From Flavobacterium sp. N1736 (GTDB lineage: Bacteria > Bacteroidota > Bacteroidia > Flavobacteriales > Flavobacteriaceae), in assembly GCF_025947065.1 (NCBI RefSeq), contig NZ_CP109994.1, positions 3,720,001 to 3,784,000 of the forward strand: 64,000 nt of DNA, written 5' to 3'. The number at the start of each line of letters is the position of its first letter. Within the stretch, counting starts at the first letter, position 1. The notes below the pieces were generated by a model. The model was not told the DNA's origin, ran no database searches, and saw nothing but the letters and a program-made list of their open reading frames with translations. This document shows positions 1-7,255 of the stretch, piece by piece. Made by a program: the position numbers and the translations under genes.

Positions 1-906
1 AGAAACAACAACGAATTGGTTGCTATTTTCGGGAATTTTATTAATCGTGTTGTGGTTTTAACCAATAAATATTACGACGGATTTATCCCGACACCTAACG
101 AATTATCTGAGGTTGACGAAAATACTTTGGCAGAATTAAAAGCGTATCCAGCCGTGATTTCAAGTTCGGTTGAGCGTTATAGATTCCGTGAAGCTCTTGG
201 CGAATTGATGAATGTTGCGCGTTTAGGAAATAAATATCTTGCCGATGAAGAGCCTTGGAAAGTGATGAAAGACAATCCTGAAAGAGTAAAAACTCAAATG
301 TATATTGCCTTGCAAATTGCTGCTGCTTTGAGCGTTTTGGCTGAGCCATTTTTACCTTTTACTGCGGCAAAATTGTCAAGAATATTGAAAAACGAAGGCA
401 AATTGAAATGGAATGATGTTGCCGAAAATTCAGAATTGATTCCGGATGGTCACCAAATTGGTGAAGCCGAATTATTATTCGCAAAAATTGAAGACGAAGA
501 AATACAAAAACAAATAGATAAATTGGAAGCTACAAAAACTGCAAATCTTGCTGAAAACAAACAAGTAGAACCTCAAAAAGATTTGATTCAATATGAGGAT
601 TTTGCTAAAATGGATTTACGCGTAGGAACTATTATTGAAGCCGAAAAAATGCCAAAAGCAAACAAACTTCTGGTGCTAAAAATTGATACCGGAATTGACG
701 TTCGCACAATCGTTTCAGGAATTGCCGAAAGCTTTTCGCCAGAAGAAATCATTGGAAAACGTGTTACAGTTTTGGCAAATTTAGCACCAAGAGCTTTACG
801 CGGAGTTGAAAGTCAAGGTATGATCTTAATGACAACAAACGCCGAAGGAAAATTAGTATTCGTAAATCCTGATACTGATGCTCCAAATGGAGAAACTATA
901 AATTAA
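1..906 (+). CDS. metG: Methionyl-tRNA synthetase, C-terminal part (truncated by window edge)
   Basis: This is the last 301 codons of methionine-tRNA ligase, which charges tRNA-Met in the cytoplasm. The reading frame is open from base 1, so the start lies outside the window. The fragment begins in the conserved region NNNELVAIFGNFINR next to the anticodon-binding helical domain, which runs to about residue 175. A charged linker follows. From about residue 194 comes an EMAP-II/Arc1p-type tRNA-binding OB-fold (KMDLRVGTI, then VSGIAESF and ESQGMILM), as in the long dimeric form of the enzyme. A hairpin terminator follows at 932-971. Identification is firm from these motifs; nothing unusual is seen. 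Confidence 0.96.
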   Translation, partial: RNNNELVAIFGNFINRVVVLTNKYYDGFIPTPNELSEVDENTLAELKAYPAVISSSVERYRFREALGELMNVARLGNKYLADEEPWKVMKDNPERVKTQMYIALQIAAALSVLAEPFLPFTAAKLSRILKNEGKLKWNDVAENSELIPDGHQIGEAELLFAKIEDEEIQKQIDKLEATKTANLAENKQVEPQKDLIQYEDFAKMDLRVGTIIEAEKMPKANKLLVLKIDTGIDVRTIVSGIAESFSPEEIIGKRVTVLANLAPRALRGVESQGMILMTTNAEGKLVFVNPDTDAPNGETIN

Positions 907-931
907 TTATTTTGATAAATAATAAATTAAG

Positions 932-971
932 AGAAAGTTATCCGCCTAAAATATCTGGCAGATAACTTTCT
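932..971 (+). terminator. Rho-independent terminator of metG
   Basis: An 11-bp inverted repeat (AGAAAGTTATC at 932-942, complement at 961-971) with an 18-base loop is followed by a T-rich stretch. It lies 25 bases after the metG stop. Confidence 0.7.
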
Positions 972-1031
972 TTATTTAAATACGTTTATGCAATCTGAGA
1001 ATAAATCTTTAATTTTAAAGAAAGAAATATT

Positions 1032-1172
1032 ATGGACTCATCAGAACAAGAACTTTTTGAATTATCATATGAACAAAAAACGGCAATTGAAAGTAGTCGT
1101 ATAGAAATTGAAAATGGAAATTTTCATAGAAATGAAGAAGTAATTTCTGAAATGCGGGAATGGCTGAAATGA
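1032..1172 (+). CDS. Orphan antitoxin-like small protein (46 aa)
   Basis: A 46-codon ATG frame encodes a very acidic peptide containing LSYEQKTAIESSRIEIENG and the ending EVISEMREWLK. This resembles the C-terminal part of the small RelB/ParD-type antitoxins that precede RelE/ParE toxins in Bacteroidota, where 'EQK.AI..S...I..G......EV...M..WL' is a familiar pattern. That is recognition from memory, not a search result. No toxin gene follows: the next 380 bases hold only stop-rich DNA and a long palindrome. It may be a relic of a toxin-antitoxin pair or a stand-alone antitoxin. It is shorter than usual members (about 70-90 residues) and could lack its DNA-binding half. Confidence 0.45.
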   Translation: MDSSEQELFELSYEQKTAIESSRIEIENGNFHRNEEVISEMREWLK

Positions 1173-1276
1173 AATAATTTGGTCTTTTTTAGCTAAACCT
1201 TACTGCAAAATGCCTTTTGAATATTGTTCCATTAGAAATGAAAGTCTAACTTAAAACTTATTTTTATATTCGTTTT

Positions 1277-1351
1277 CCTGCAAGGTTTTTTTCAACCTTG
1301 TAGGTTTTAAATATATTATCATACCTACAAGGTTGAAAAAAACCTTGTAGG
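1277..1351. repeat. Long nested palindrome (29-bp arms)
   Basis: The left arm at 1277-1305 and right arm at 1323-1351 are complementary at 28 of 29 positions around a 17-base AT-rich loop. Each arm is itself a small palindrome (CAAGGTT...AACCTTG), so the element can fold as one long hairpin or as two small ones. It lies in non-coding DNA and contains no protein gene. The core CAACCTTGTAGGT is of a type commonly scattered through Flavobacterium intergenic regions. Confidence 0.8.
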
Positions 1352-1454
1352 ATAAAAACAAATGTATTTTTCTTACATACTGAGTTTTTAGTTGTACATT
1401 CGTCTCGACTAAATATTTCAAACTTTAAATAAAAACTTATTAAAGTTAACATAA

Positions 1455-1539
1455 GCGAACCCTCGCCATGGTGATGGAACAGGAAACTGTCCTAAATCTA
1501 TTCTTTGAATATTTAGTCACACCTAAAGCGAGGGTTTCG
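1455..1539 (+). ncRNA. Candidate structured RNA leader upstream of the 91-aa gene
   Basis: About 85 bases immediately before a small gene can fold into a compact multi-stem structure. The closing stem is CGAACCCTCGC (1456-1466) with GCGAGGGTTTCG (1528-1539). A second stem pairs GGTGA with TCACACC. Inside it are a hairpin capped by a GAAA tetraloop (GGAACAG-GAAA-CTGTCC) and an AT-rich hairpin (TAAATCTATTC/GAATATTTA). The closing stem ends about 20 bases before the likely ATG at 1560. I compared it mentally with riboswitch and ribozyme consensus motifs (fluoride, cobalamin, TPP, c-di-GMP, hammerhead, HDV) and found no match. It is called only as a candidate cis-regulatory or catalytic RNA. Confidence 0.4.
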
Positions 1540-1559
1540 TGCGTTTAATATTTTCGATT

Positions 1560-1835
1560 ATGACTAGAGAAAATGAAAAAACATCAGAGCCAGATGTAAT
1601 GCGTGCAATGGCAAAATTCCTTTTAGCCCTTTGGTATGAGGAAGATTTTAGAGAGCAACCGGAAAATTTGTCTGAAATTTTCGAGACAATTCTCTTAACA
1701 GATATGGGTGACGACCAATATCTCCGTATCAAAATGGTAAGTTCTATTAGAATCAGTAAATTGTTGACAAACTTGCTTGGTTCTTTTTCTGACAGGGAAA
1801 TTAACATTGCCTGCAAGAAAATCATGAATGCCTAA
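1560..1835 (+). CDS. Small protein of unknown function (91 aa)
   Basis: This frame encodes a 91-residue, helix-rich, soluble protein starting MTRENEKTSEPDVM and ending REINIACKKIMNA. I do not recognise its family. No signal peptide, membrane segment or metal motif is visible. The middle (LLALWYEEDF, then IFETILLTDMGDDQYLRIK) looks like a compact alpha-helical domain, and its amino-acid composition is normal for a real protein. A GTG at 1539 would add seven residues, but it lies at the end of the foldable leader's closing stem, so the ATG is preferred. The gene stands alone between the leader and the palindromic array, with no partner gene on either side. It could be regulated through the leader structure. 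Confidence 0.5.
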   Translation: MTRENEKTSEPDVMRAMAKFLLALWYEEDFREQPENLSEIFETILLTDMGDDQYLRIKMVSSIRISKLLTNLLGSFSDREINIACKKIMNA

Positions 1836-1964
1836 TACCACACAAAAACAAGTTTAATCCTAAATTTTACTGATATTACCAATCAAAGATTAAAAATTGA
1901 ATCTTTAATTTTTTGTGCCGTTAGGCACTAAATATTGGTAGAAAAAACATGAATTGAAATATAT

Positions 1965-2020
1965 AGCGTGCCGTTAGGTACGCAATAGGAATCGTTTTGT
2001 TGCGTACCTAACGGCACGCT
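1965..2020. repeat. Central hairpin, copy 1 of the array
   Basis: Perfect 21-bp arms (1965-1985 and 2000-2020) with the arm core GCCGTTAGGTACG, one base longer than the other copies. The 14-base loop is TAGGAATCGTTTTG. Confidence 0.85.
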
Positions 2021-2149
2021 GCGGAATATGAAACCTAATTTTTTCTACCAATATTTAGTGCCTAATGGCACATTTTTTTTGCAATTTGTGCATTTTTTGT
2101 GCCTTTAAGCAAGAGATATTGATAGAAAAATACAAATGGTAATAATTTT

Positions 2150-2202
2150 AGCGTGCCGTAGGTACGCAATGATTACGTTTTGTTGCGTACCTACGGCACG
2201 CT
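2150..2202. repeat. Central hairpin, copy 2 of the array
   Basis: Perfect 20-bp arms (2150-2169 and 2183-2202) around the loop TGATTACGTTTTG. The loop is identical in copies 4 and 5. Confidence 0.85.
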
Positions 2203-2330
2203 GCAGAATATAAAACCTAATTTTTCTACCAATATTTAGTGCCTAATGGCACATTTTTTTTGCAATTTGTGCATTTTTTGTGCCGTTAGGCAAGAGATGT
2301 TGATAGAAAAATACAAATGGTAATAATTTT

Positions 2331-2383
2331 AGCGTGCCGTAGGTACGCAACAAACGATAACTATTGCGTACCTACAGCACGCT
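2331..2383. repeat. Central hairpin, copy 3 of the array (inverted core)
   Basis: Twenty-base arms (2331-2350 and 2364-2383) with one mismatch in the right arm (CTACAGC instead of CTACGGC). The loop CAAACGATAACTA reads as the reverse complement of the loop type in copy 1, so the core sits in the opposite orientation. Confidence 0.85.
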
Positions 2384-2511
2384 GCGGAATATGAAACCTA
2401 ATTTTTCTTCCAATATTTAGTGCCTAATGGCACATTTTTTTTGCAATTTGTGCATTTTTTGTGCCGTTAGGCAAGAGATGTTGGTAGAAAAATACAAATG
2501 GTAATAATTTT

Positions 2512-2564
2512 AGCGTGCCGTAGGTACGCAATGATTACGTTTTGTTGCGTACCTACGGCACGCT
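2512..2564. repeat. Central hairpin, copy 4 of the array
   Basis: Perfect 20-bp arms at 2512-2531 and 2545-2564. The loop is the same as in copies 2 and 5. Confidence 0.85.
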
Positions 2565-2693
2565 GCGGAATATAAAACCTAATTTTTTCTACTAATATTT
2601 AGTGCCTAATGGCACATTTTTTTTGCAATTTGTGCATTTTTTGTGCCGTTAGGCACGAGATGTTGGTAGAAAAATACAAATGGTAATAATTTT

Positions 2694-2746
2694 AGCGTGC
2701 CGTAGGTACGCAATGATTACGTTTTGTTGCGTACCTACGGCACGCT
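2694..2746. repeat. Central hairpin, copy 5 of the array
   Basis: Perfect 20-bp arms at 2694-2713 and 2727-2746. The loop is the same as in copies 2 and 4. Confidence 0.85.
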
Positions 2747-2874
2747 GCGAAATATGAAACCTAATTTTTCTACCAATATTTAGTGCCTAATGGCACATTT
2801 TTTTTGCAATTTGTGCATTTTTTGTGCCGTTAGGCACGAGATGTTGGTAGAAAAATACAAATGGTAATAATTTT

Positions 2875-2928
2875 AGCGTGCCGTAGGTACGCAACAAAAC
2901 GATAACTATTGCGTACCTACAGCACGCT
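2875..2928. repeat. Central hairpin, copy 6 of the array (inverted core)
   Basis: Arms at 2875-2894 and 2909-2928 share the copy 3 right-arm mismatch. The loop CAAAACGATAACTA is again in inverted orientation. The right flank changes to AATTCATGTTTTCTACC, which pairs with the left edge of copy 1. Confidence 0.85.
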
Positions 2929-3120
2929 TAATAATCTTAAATTCATGTTTTCTACCAATATTTATTGCCTAATGGCACATTTTTGATTGTTGCAACTCTA
3001 CAATTACGGCTATTCTATATTTGTAGAAGATTAATCTTAATTTTTTATTGCTAATGTCAATCAACACAAGTTAAAAGTCAATAATTTTGCCTTAAACATT
3101 AGCATTTTTCAGCAATTTGA

Positions 3121-3163
3121 AAAAGCGTGAATCGATTATTATTAATTGGAAAACGCTTTTTTA
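3121..3163 (+). terminator. Possible terminator-like hairpin
   Basis: AAAAAGCGT (3121-3129) pairs with the region ACGCTTTTTT (3154-3163) across a 24-base loop, and the right arm is T-rich. No gene directly upstream needs it. It may insulate the nfeD-flotillin operon from the repeat array. The rest of 2979-3235 shows nothing recognisable. Confidence 0.4.
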
Positions 3164-3235
3164 AATCATAAATTATACTGAAAATATTTACAAAAATTAG
3201 CTTTCATCATTTAAAAGTAAGACATTCGCTGCAAA

Positions 3236-3811
3236 ATGTTGATTATGGAGCTTTTAGAAAACTTACCTTACTTACTTAAATCCTTTTGGTATATAGCTAT
3301 TCCCACAAGTTTAATTTTTATTATTCAAGCCATCATAACATTTACAGGTTTAGACTTAACAGATGGTATAGAATCGGATTTTGATACAGATCTAAATAAC
3401 GGAAGTAGTGATTTTCAGCTTTTTTCTCTAAGAAACTTAATAAATTTTCTTTTAGGATTTAGCTGGACAGGAATTTCTTTTTATAAAATTATTAATAACC
3501 AGCTATTACTCATCCTTCTGTCTCTAGCAATGGGAGTTTTATTTATTATTCTTTTTTTCTTTATTATCAGACAAGTGCAAAAATTAGCCGAAGACAATTC
3601 GTTTAAAATTATAAATACATTACATAAAACCGCCGAAGTCTATTTAACGATTCCCGAAAACAAAAAAGGAAAAGGCAAAATCATGATTAGCGTAAACGGT
3701 GCATTTCATGAATTAGAAGCTATGACAGAAAATGAAAGAATCCCCTCAGGAACAGTTGTTAAAGTAGTAAAAATAGAAAACAACAATATTTTAATAGTAG
3801 AAACAATTTAA
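3236..3811 (+). CDS. NfeD-like membrane protein with C-terminal OB-fold
   Basis: A 191-residue protein with hydrophobic segments around residues 14-37, 65-85 and 87-112, then a soluble beta-rich C-terminus (about 125-191; GKGKIMISVNGAFHELEAM and SGTVVKVVKIENNNILIVE). That tail is the OB-fold layout of the NfeD family. Proteins of this class are encoded beside flotillins/stomatins and are thought to work with them in membrane microdomains. The flotillin gene starts one base after this stop, so the two are surely co-transcribed. An in-frame ATG at 3245 is an equally good start. The family assignment rests on topology, the tail pattern and the neighbour. Confidence 0.75.
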   Translation: MLIMELLENLPYLLKSFWYIAIPTSLIFIIQAIITFTGLDLTDGIESDFDTDLNNGSSDFQLFSLRNLINFLLGFSWTGISFYKIINNQLLLILLSLAMGVLFIILFFFIIRQVQKLAEDNSFKIINTLHKTAEVYLTIPENKKGKGKIMISVNGAFHELEAMTENERIPSGTVVKVVKIENNNILIVETI

Positions 3812-3812
3812 T

Positions 3813-5339
3813 ATGATAAACATGAATCCAATAATTTTGATTGCCGTTGCTGCAATCGTTTTATTTGTAACAATTTCGGCACTAATATCAAGATATAAGC
3901 GTTGTCCTTCTGATAAAATTTTAGTCATTTATGGTCGTACCGGTGGTACATCGGCAAAATGTGTACACGGAGGTGGCGCTTTTATCTGGCCTGTTATTCA
4001 GGATTATGCTTTTTTAGACTTAAAGCCGCTTTCTATCGAAGCTAATTTAACAAATGCCCTAAGTAGACAAAATATTAGAGTTGATGTCCCATGTAGATTT
4101 ACAATCGCTATTTCTACAGAATCTGACAGTATGAATACTGCAGCTGAAAGACTTTTAGGATTATCATCCGAACAAATTCAGGAATTAGCAAAAGATATTT
4201 TATTCGGACAATTGCGTCTTGTAATTGCAACCATGACTATTGAAGAAATCAATTCTGACCGTGATAAATTTCTAGATAATATTTCAAAAAACGTTGACAG
4301 CGAATTAAAGAAAATTGGTTTAAAACTAATTAACGTAAACGTTACCGATATTAAAGATGAATCCGGCTATATTGAGGCATTAGGAAAAGAAGCTGCAGCA
4401 AAAGCTATTAATGAAGCAAAAATAAGTGTGGCTCAACAAGAAAAAATCGGAGAAACCGGTAAAGCTCTTGCTGACAGAGAAAAAGACACTCAAATAGCTG
4501 AAACCCACAGAGACAGAGATGTAAAAATCGCCATTACTCAAAAAGACAGAGAAATCAGTATTGCGACTGCTTCTAAAGATGAAACAATTGGAAAAGCAGA
4601 AGCCGAAAGAGACACAAGAGTAAAAACATCTGAAGCAAATGCTATCGCAATACAAGGAGAAAATGAATCAAAGATCGCTATTGCAAATTCAGAGGCACTA
4701 CGTAGAGAAAAAGAAGCTGAATCAATGCGTATTGCAATAACTGCAGAGAAAGTTCAACAGGCAAGAGCTTTGGAAGAATCATATGTCGCAGAACAAAAAG
4801 CTGAATTGGCTCGTTCTGAAAGAGAACGTTCTACACAAATTGCAAACATCGTGGTTCCTGCTGAAATAGCAAAACAAAGAGCAATTATTGAGGCGCAGGC
4901 TGCTGCAGAAACAATAAGAGAAAATGCCAAAGGTGAGGCAGATGCTATTTTTGCTAAAATGGAAGCAGAAGCAAAAGGTCTTTTTGAAATATTAACTAAA
5001 CAAGCCGAAGGTTATAAAGAGGTTGTTGCCGCTGCTGGCGGAGATCCAACCAAAGCTTTCCAATTATTGCTTTTAGAGAAACTTCCCGAATTGGTTAGAA
5101 CTCAGGTCGAAGCTGTTAAAAACATCAAAATCGATAAAATTACAGTGTGGGATTCTGGAAATGGTCAAGGGGAAAATGGAAATTCATCAACTGCGAACTT
5201 TGTTTCAGGAATGATGAAAACAGTTCCGCCATTGAACGATTTATTTAATATGGCTGGACTTAATTTACCAACTTACTTAAAAGGTGAAGATATTCCTAAG
5301 GTTCTCCCAATAATTGAAGAACCACAAAAAGAGGAATAA
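3813..5339 (+). CDS. Flotillin-family protein (SPFH domain)
   Basis: A 508-residue membrane-anchored flotillin, the scaffold of bacterial membrane microdomains. An N-terminal hydrophobic stretch (about residues 4-25, IILIAVAAIVLFVTISALI) is followed by an SPFH/band 7 domain (about 28-200; KILVIYGRTGG, VHGGGAFIWPV, LTNALSRQNIRVDVP). A very long Ala/Glu-rich coiled coil (about 195-400) follows, with repeated EA/AE and RD..IA motifs. The C-terminus (about 400-508) is less ordered. This matches FloT/YqiK-type proteins. An internal ATG at 3822 (MNPIILI) may be the true start. It forms a two-gene operon with the NfeD-like protein and is followed by a strong terminator. Confidence 0.9.
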   Translation: MINMNPIILIAVAAIVLFVTISALISRYKRCPSDKILVIYGRTGGTSAKCVHGGGAFIWPVIQDYAFLDLKPLSIEANLTNALSRQNIRVDVPCRFTIAISTESDSMNTAAERLLGLSSEQIQELAKDILFGQLRLVIATMTIEEINSDRDKFLDNISKNVDSELKKIGLKLINVNVTDIKDESGYIEALGKEAAAKAINEAKISVAQQEKIGETGKALADREKDTQIAETHRDRDVKIAITQKDREISIATASKDETIGKAEAERDTRVKTSEANAIAIQGENESKIAIANSEALRREKEAESMRIAITAEKVQQARALEESYVAEQKAELARSERERSTQIANIVVPAEIAKQRAIIEAQAAAETIRENAKGEADAIFAKMEAEAKGLFEILTKQAEGYKEVVAAAGGDPTKAFQLLLLEKLPELVRTQVEAVKNIKIDKITVWDSGNGQGENGNSSTANFVSGMMKTVPPLNDLFNMAGLNLPTYLKGEDIPKVLPIIEEPQKEE

Positions 5340-5367
5340 CAATCTACCGTTTATTATAAATTCTTTA

Positions 5368-5395
5368 AATTGCGTGAACTTTGATTCACGCAATT
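5368..5395 (+). terminator. Rho-independent terminator of the flotillin operon
   Basis: A perfect 11-bp stem, AATTGCGTGAA (5368-5378) with its complement at 5385-5395, has a 6-base loop and is followed by TTTGTTTT. Confidence 0.85.
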
Positions 5396-5432
5396 TTGTT
5401 TTATAAAAGATTAAAGTTCCTAACGCATTAAA

Positions 5433-6320
5433 ATGAAAATCACCAAACCTAGACTAGCCTTAATCTGCGGAATACTTTGTATTTCGATATTTCCTATATT
5501 GATAAAACTTAAATTAGCACCTGGATTAATTTCTGCTTTTTATCGAATGACTTTTGCGGTGATTTTACTTTTGCCTTATGTGCTTATTACAAAAAGCTTC
5601 AAAATGCCAAAGACGAAATTCTTGCTTCTCGCAATGCTTTGTGGTATTTTATTCTCATCAGATGTTGCTGTTTGGAATATCGCCATTCAGGATTCAAGCG
5701 CGACTCAGGCTTCGTTGTTGACGAATTTATCTCCGCTTTGGGTTGGAATTGGTTCTTTTTTCTTCTTGAAGGTAAAACCCGCAACAAATTTCTGGATTGG
5801 AACCGTAGTTTCGTTATTTGGAATGATCACTTTGGTTGGCTTTAGCTTTTTTATGGATTTGAATTTTGATAAGGCTTTTCTTTTTGCAGTTTTATCCGGA
5901 ATCTTATATTCGATTTATCTTTTGGTCAGCAAAAAAGTGCTTTCAGATGTTGATGTTCTTTCGTTTATGACCATTAGTTTATTTGCGTCGAGCATTTACT
6001 TAGGAATACTTTGTTATTGCTTAGATCAGCCTTTTACGGGATTTTCAGATACGTGTTGGTTTGTATTAATACTTCAAGCGGTTATTTGTCAATTGTGCGC
6101 TTGGCTTTCTATCAGTTATGCAACACAACATATGCGTGCAACCAGAGTTTCGCTAAGTTTATTGAGTCAGGCTGTAATTACTTCTGTTTTGGCTTGGTTG
6201 TTTTTGGAAGAACAAATAACTTTACAAATGGTTTTTGGCGGAATCATTTTGCTTCTCGGAATCAGAATTACTTTTTACGATAAAACTATATCTTTTAAGG
6301 GATTGTTTTCTAGGAATTAG
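5433..6320 (+). CDS. EamA/DMT-family transporter
   Basis: A 295-residue integral membrane protein with about ten hydrophobic helices in two homologous halves (first half around 5-140, second around 148-285). This is the standard layout of the drug/metabolite transporter (EamA, formerly DUF6) superfamily. Recognisable family features are the early FYRMTFAVILLLPY segment, ATQASLLTNLSPLWVGIGSFFFLKV at the end of the first half, and SQAVITSVLAWLFLEEQIT at the end of the second. Such proteins export metabolites or amino acids; the substrate cannot be told from sequence. It is transcribed alone after the flotillin terminator. Length is normal. Confidence 0.88.
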   Translation: MKITKPRLALICGILCISIFPILIKLKLAPGLISAFYRMTFAVILLLPYVLITKSFKMPKTKFLLLAMLCGILFSSDVAVWNIAIQDSSATQASLLTNLSPLWVGIGSFFFLKVKPATNFWIGTVVSLFGMITLVGFSFFMDLNFDKAFLFAVLSGILYSIYLLVSKKVLSDVDVLSFMTISLFASSIYLGILCYCLDQPFTGFSDTCWFVLILQAVICQLCAWLSISYATQHMRATRVSLSLLSQAVITSVLAWLFLEEQITLQMVFGGIILLLGIRITFYDKTISFKGLFSRN

Positions 6321-6335
6321 AATTGAGAATTGGCA

Positions 6336-6547
6336 CACGGATGATACAGGTTTAAACGGATTTACACAGATTGATTTTTAATTTATTGCGAAAAAAATTC
6401 TCTCGCAGATTAAGCAGATTGAGCAGATTCTTTTTTAATCTTTGACAAAAAATTAGTGTAATTCGTGGCGAAAAAACTTGAAACAAATTTTTTCATAAGA
6501 CAAAAACCTGAAACCTGAAACAAAACAAACTTGAAACAACTTTTTCT
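6336..6547. repeat. Short-period degenerate repeats in a gene-free spacer
   Basis: The spacer after the EamA gene holds three kinds of imperfect short repeats. CAGATT occurs in near 10-base phase (GCAGATTAAGCAGATTGAGC near 6402), there is a GATTTACACAGATT stretch near 6360, and GAAACCTGAAAC/CTTGAAAC units lie near 6475-6540. Similar CAGATT runs recur near 31141, 61383 and 63178. No gene or terminator hairpin is seen. Confidence 0.55.
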
Positions 6548-7255
6548 ATGTTACATAAAAGCAAAATACCAAACTTAAAAGTAATCGCATTTGATGCCGA
6601 CGATACTTTATTTGTAAATGAACCTTACTTTCAGGAAACTGAACATAAATTTTGCGCTTTGATGGAAGATTATCTTTCACATCAGGGCATTTCGCAGGAA
6701 TTATTTAAAATCGAAATCGCAAATTTACCTTTGTACGGTTACGGAATCAAAGGTTATATCTTGTCGATGATTGAAGCGGCGATGAATATTTCGAACAATA
6801 CAATTCCGGTTGAAGTAATTCAGAAAATCATTCAATACGGAAAAGAATTACTCGAAAAACCAATTGAACTTCTGGACGGAATCGAAGAAACACTGCAGGC
6901 TTTACAAGGAAAATACAAATTGGTTGTTGCCACAAAAGGCGACTTAAAAGACCAGCACAGTAAATTGCACCGTTCTGGTTTAGGACATTATTTTCACCAT
7001 ATCGAAGTCATGTCAGACAAACAAACTGTTGATTACGAAAAATTAATTGGTCGTTTAGATATCCAGCCGAATGAGTTTTTAATGATCGGAAATTCATTAA
7101 AATCAGATGTTTTACCGGTTTTGGAAATTGGCGGTTATGCAGTTCATATTCCGTTTCATACCACTTGGGAACACGAAAAAATCAATCACAAAGTAGAGCA
7201 CGAACATTTTAGTTCTTTTGAAAAAATTTCTGAAGTGCTCCATAATTTACAATAA
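6548..7255 (+). CDS. HAD-superfamily hydrolase
   Basis: A 235-residue soluble hydrolase of the haloacid dehalogenase superfamily, probably a small-molecule phosphatase. Motif I is FDADDTLF with the nucleophilic Asp near residue 16. The cap is helical (about 25-100). Motif II/III region is VVATKGDLKDQHSKL, and motif IV is FLMIGNSLKSDV. The substrate is unknown. Its stop overlaps the start of the next gene by one base (TAATG), so translation of the CAT-like acetyltransferase is probably coupled to it. Flanking repeats upstream suggest transcription begins just before this gene. Confidence 0.85.
   Translation: MLHKSKIPNLKVIAFDADDTLFVNEPYFQETEHKFCALMEDYLSHQGISQELFKIEIANLPLYGYGIKGYILSMIEAAMNISNNTIPVEVIQKIIQYGKELLEKPIELLDGIEETLQALQGKYKLVVATKGDLKDQHSKLHRSGLGHYFHHIEVMSDKQTVDYEKLIGRLDIQPNEFLMIGNSLKSDVLPVLEIGGYAVHIPFHTTWEHEKINHKVEHEHFSSFEKISEVLHNLQ

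Larger units (their letters stand above)
1915..2978. repeat. Tandem array of six ~181-bp nested palindromes bounded by ~40-bp terminal inverted repeats
   Basis: A 1.06-kb non-coding element. Its ends are inverted copies of each other: 1915-1955 and 2940-2978 are complementary at about 37 of 39 positions plus a 2-base gap. Inside are six units with hairpin starts at 1965, 2150, 2331, 2512, 2694 and 2875 (periods 185, 181, 181, 182, 181). Each unit has a central 20-21-bp hairpin (arm AGCGTGCCGTAGGTACGCAA) flanked by GTTGGTAGAAAAAT on the left and ATTTTTCTACCAATATTTAG on the right. These flanks also pair, as do the small outer palindromes such as GTGCCGTTAGGCAC. No open frame of note occurs. It resembles an internally expanded miniature inverted-repeat element. 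Confidence 0.9.

Noticed and set aside
1173..1276. Toxin remnant after the antitoxin-like ORF
   Set aside because: All frames are broken by stops and no RelE/ParE-like stretch could be recognised.
1264..1452. Minus-strand frame covering the 29-bp palindrome
   Set aside because: It is formed by the palindrome itself and shows no protein-like features.
1455..1539. Leader as a known riboswitch, ribozyme or integron attC site
   Set aside because: No match to the conserved cores I know (fluoride, cobalamin, TPP, c-di-GMP, hammerhead, HDV) and no RYYYAAC/GTTRRRY pair; kept only as an unclassified structure.
1915..2978. Tandem repeats as a CRISPR array
   Set aside because: Units of ~181 bp are repeated over their whole length, with no unique spacers, and no cas gene is near.
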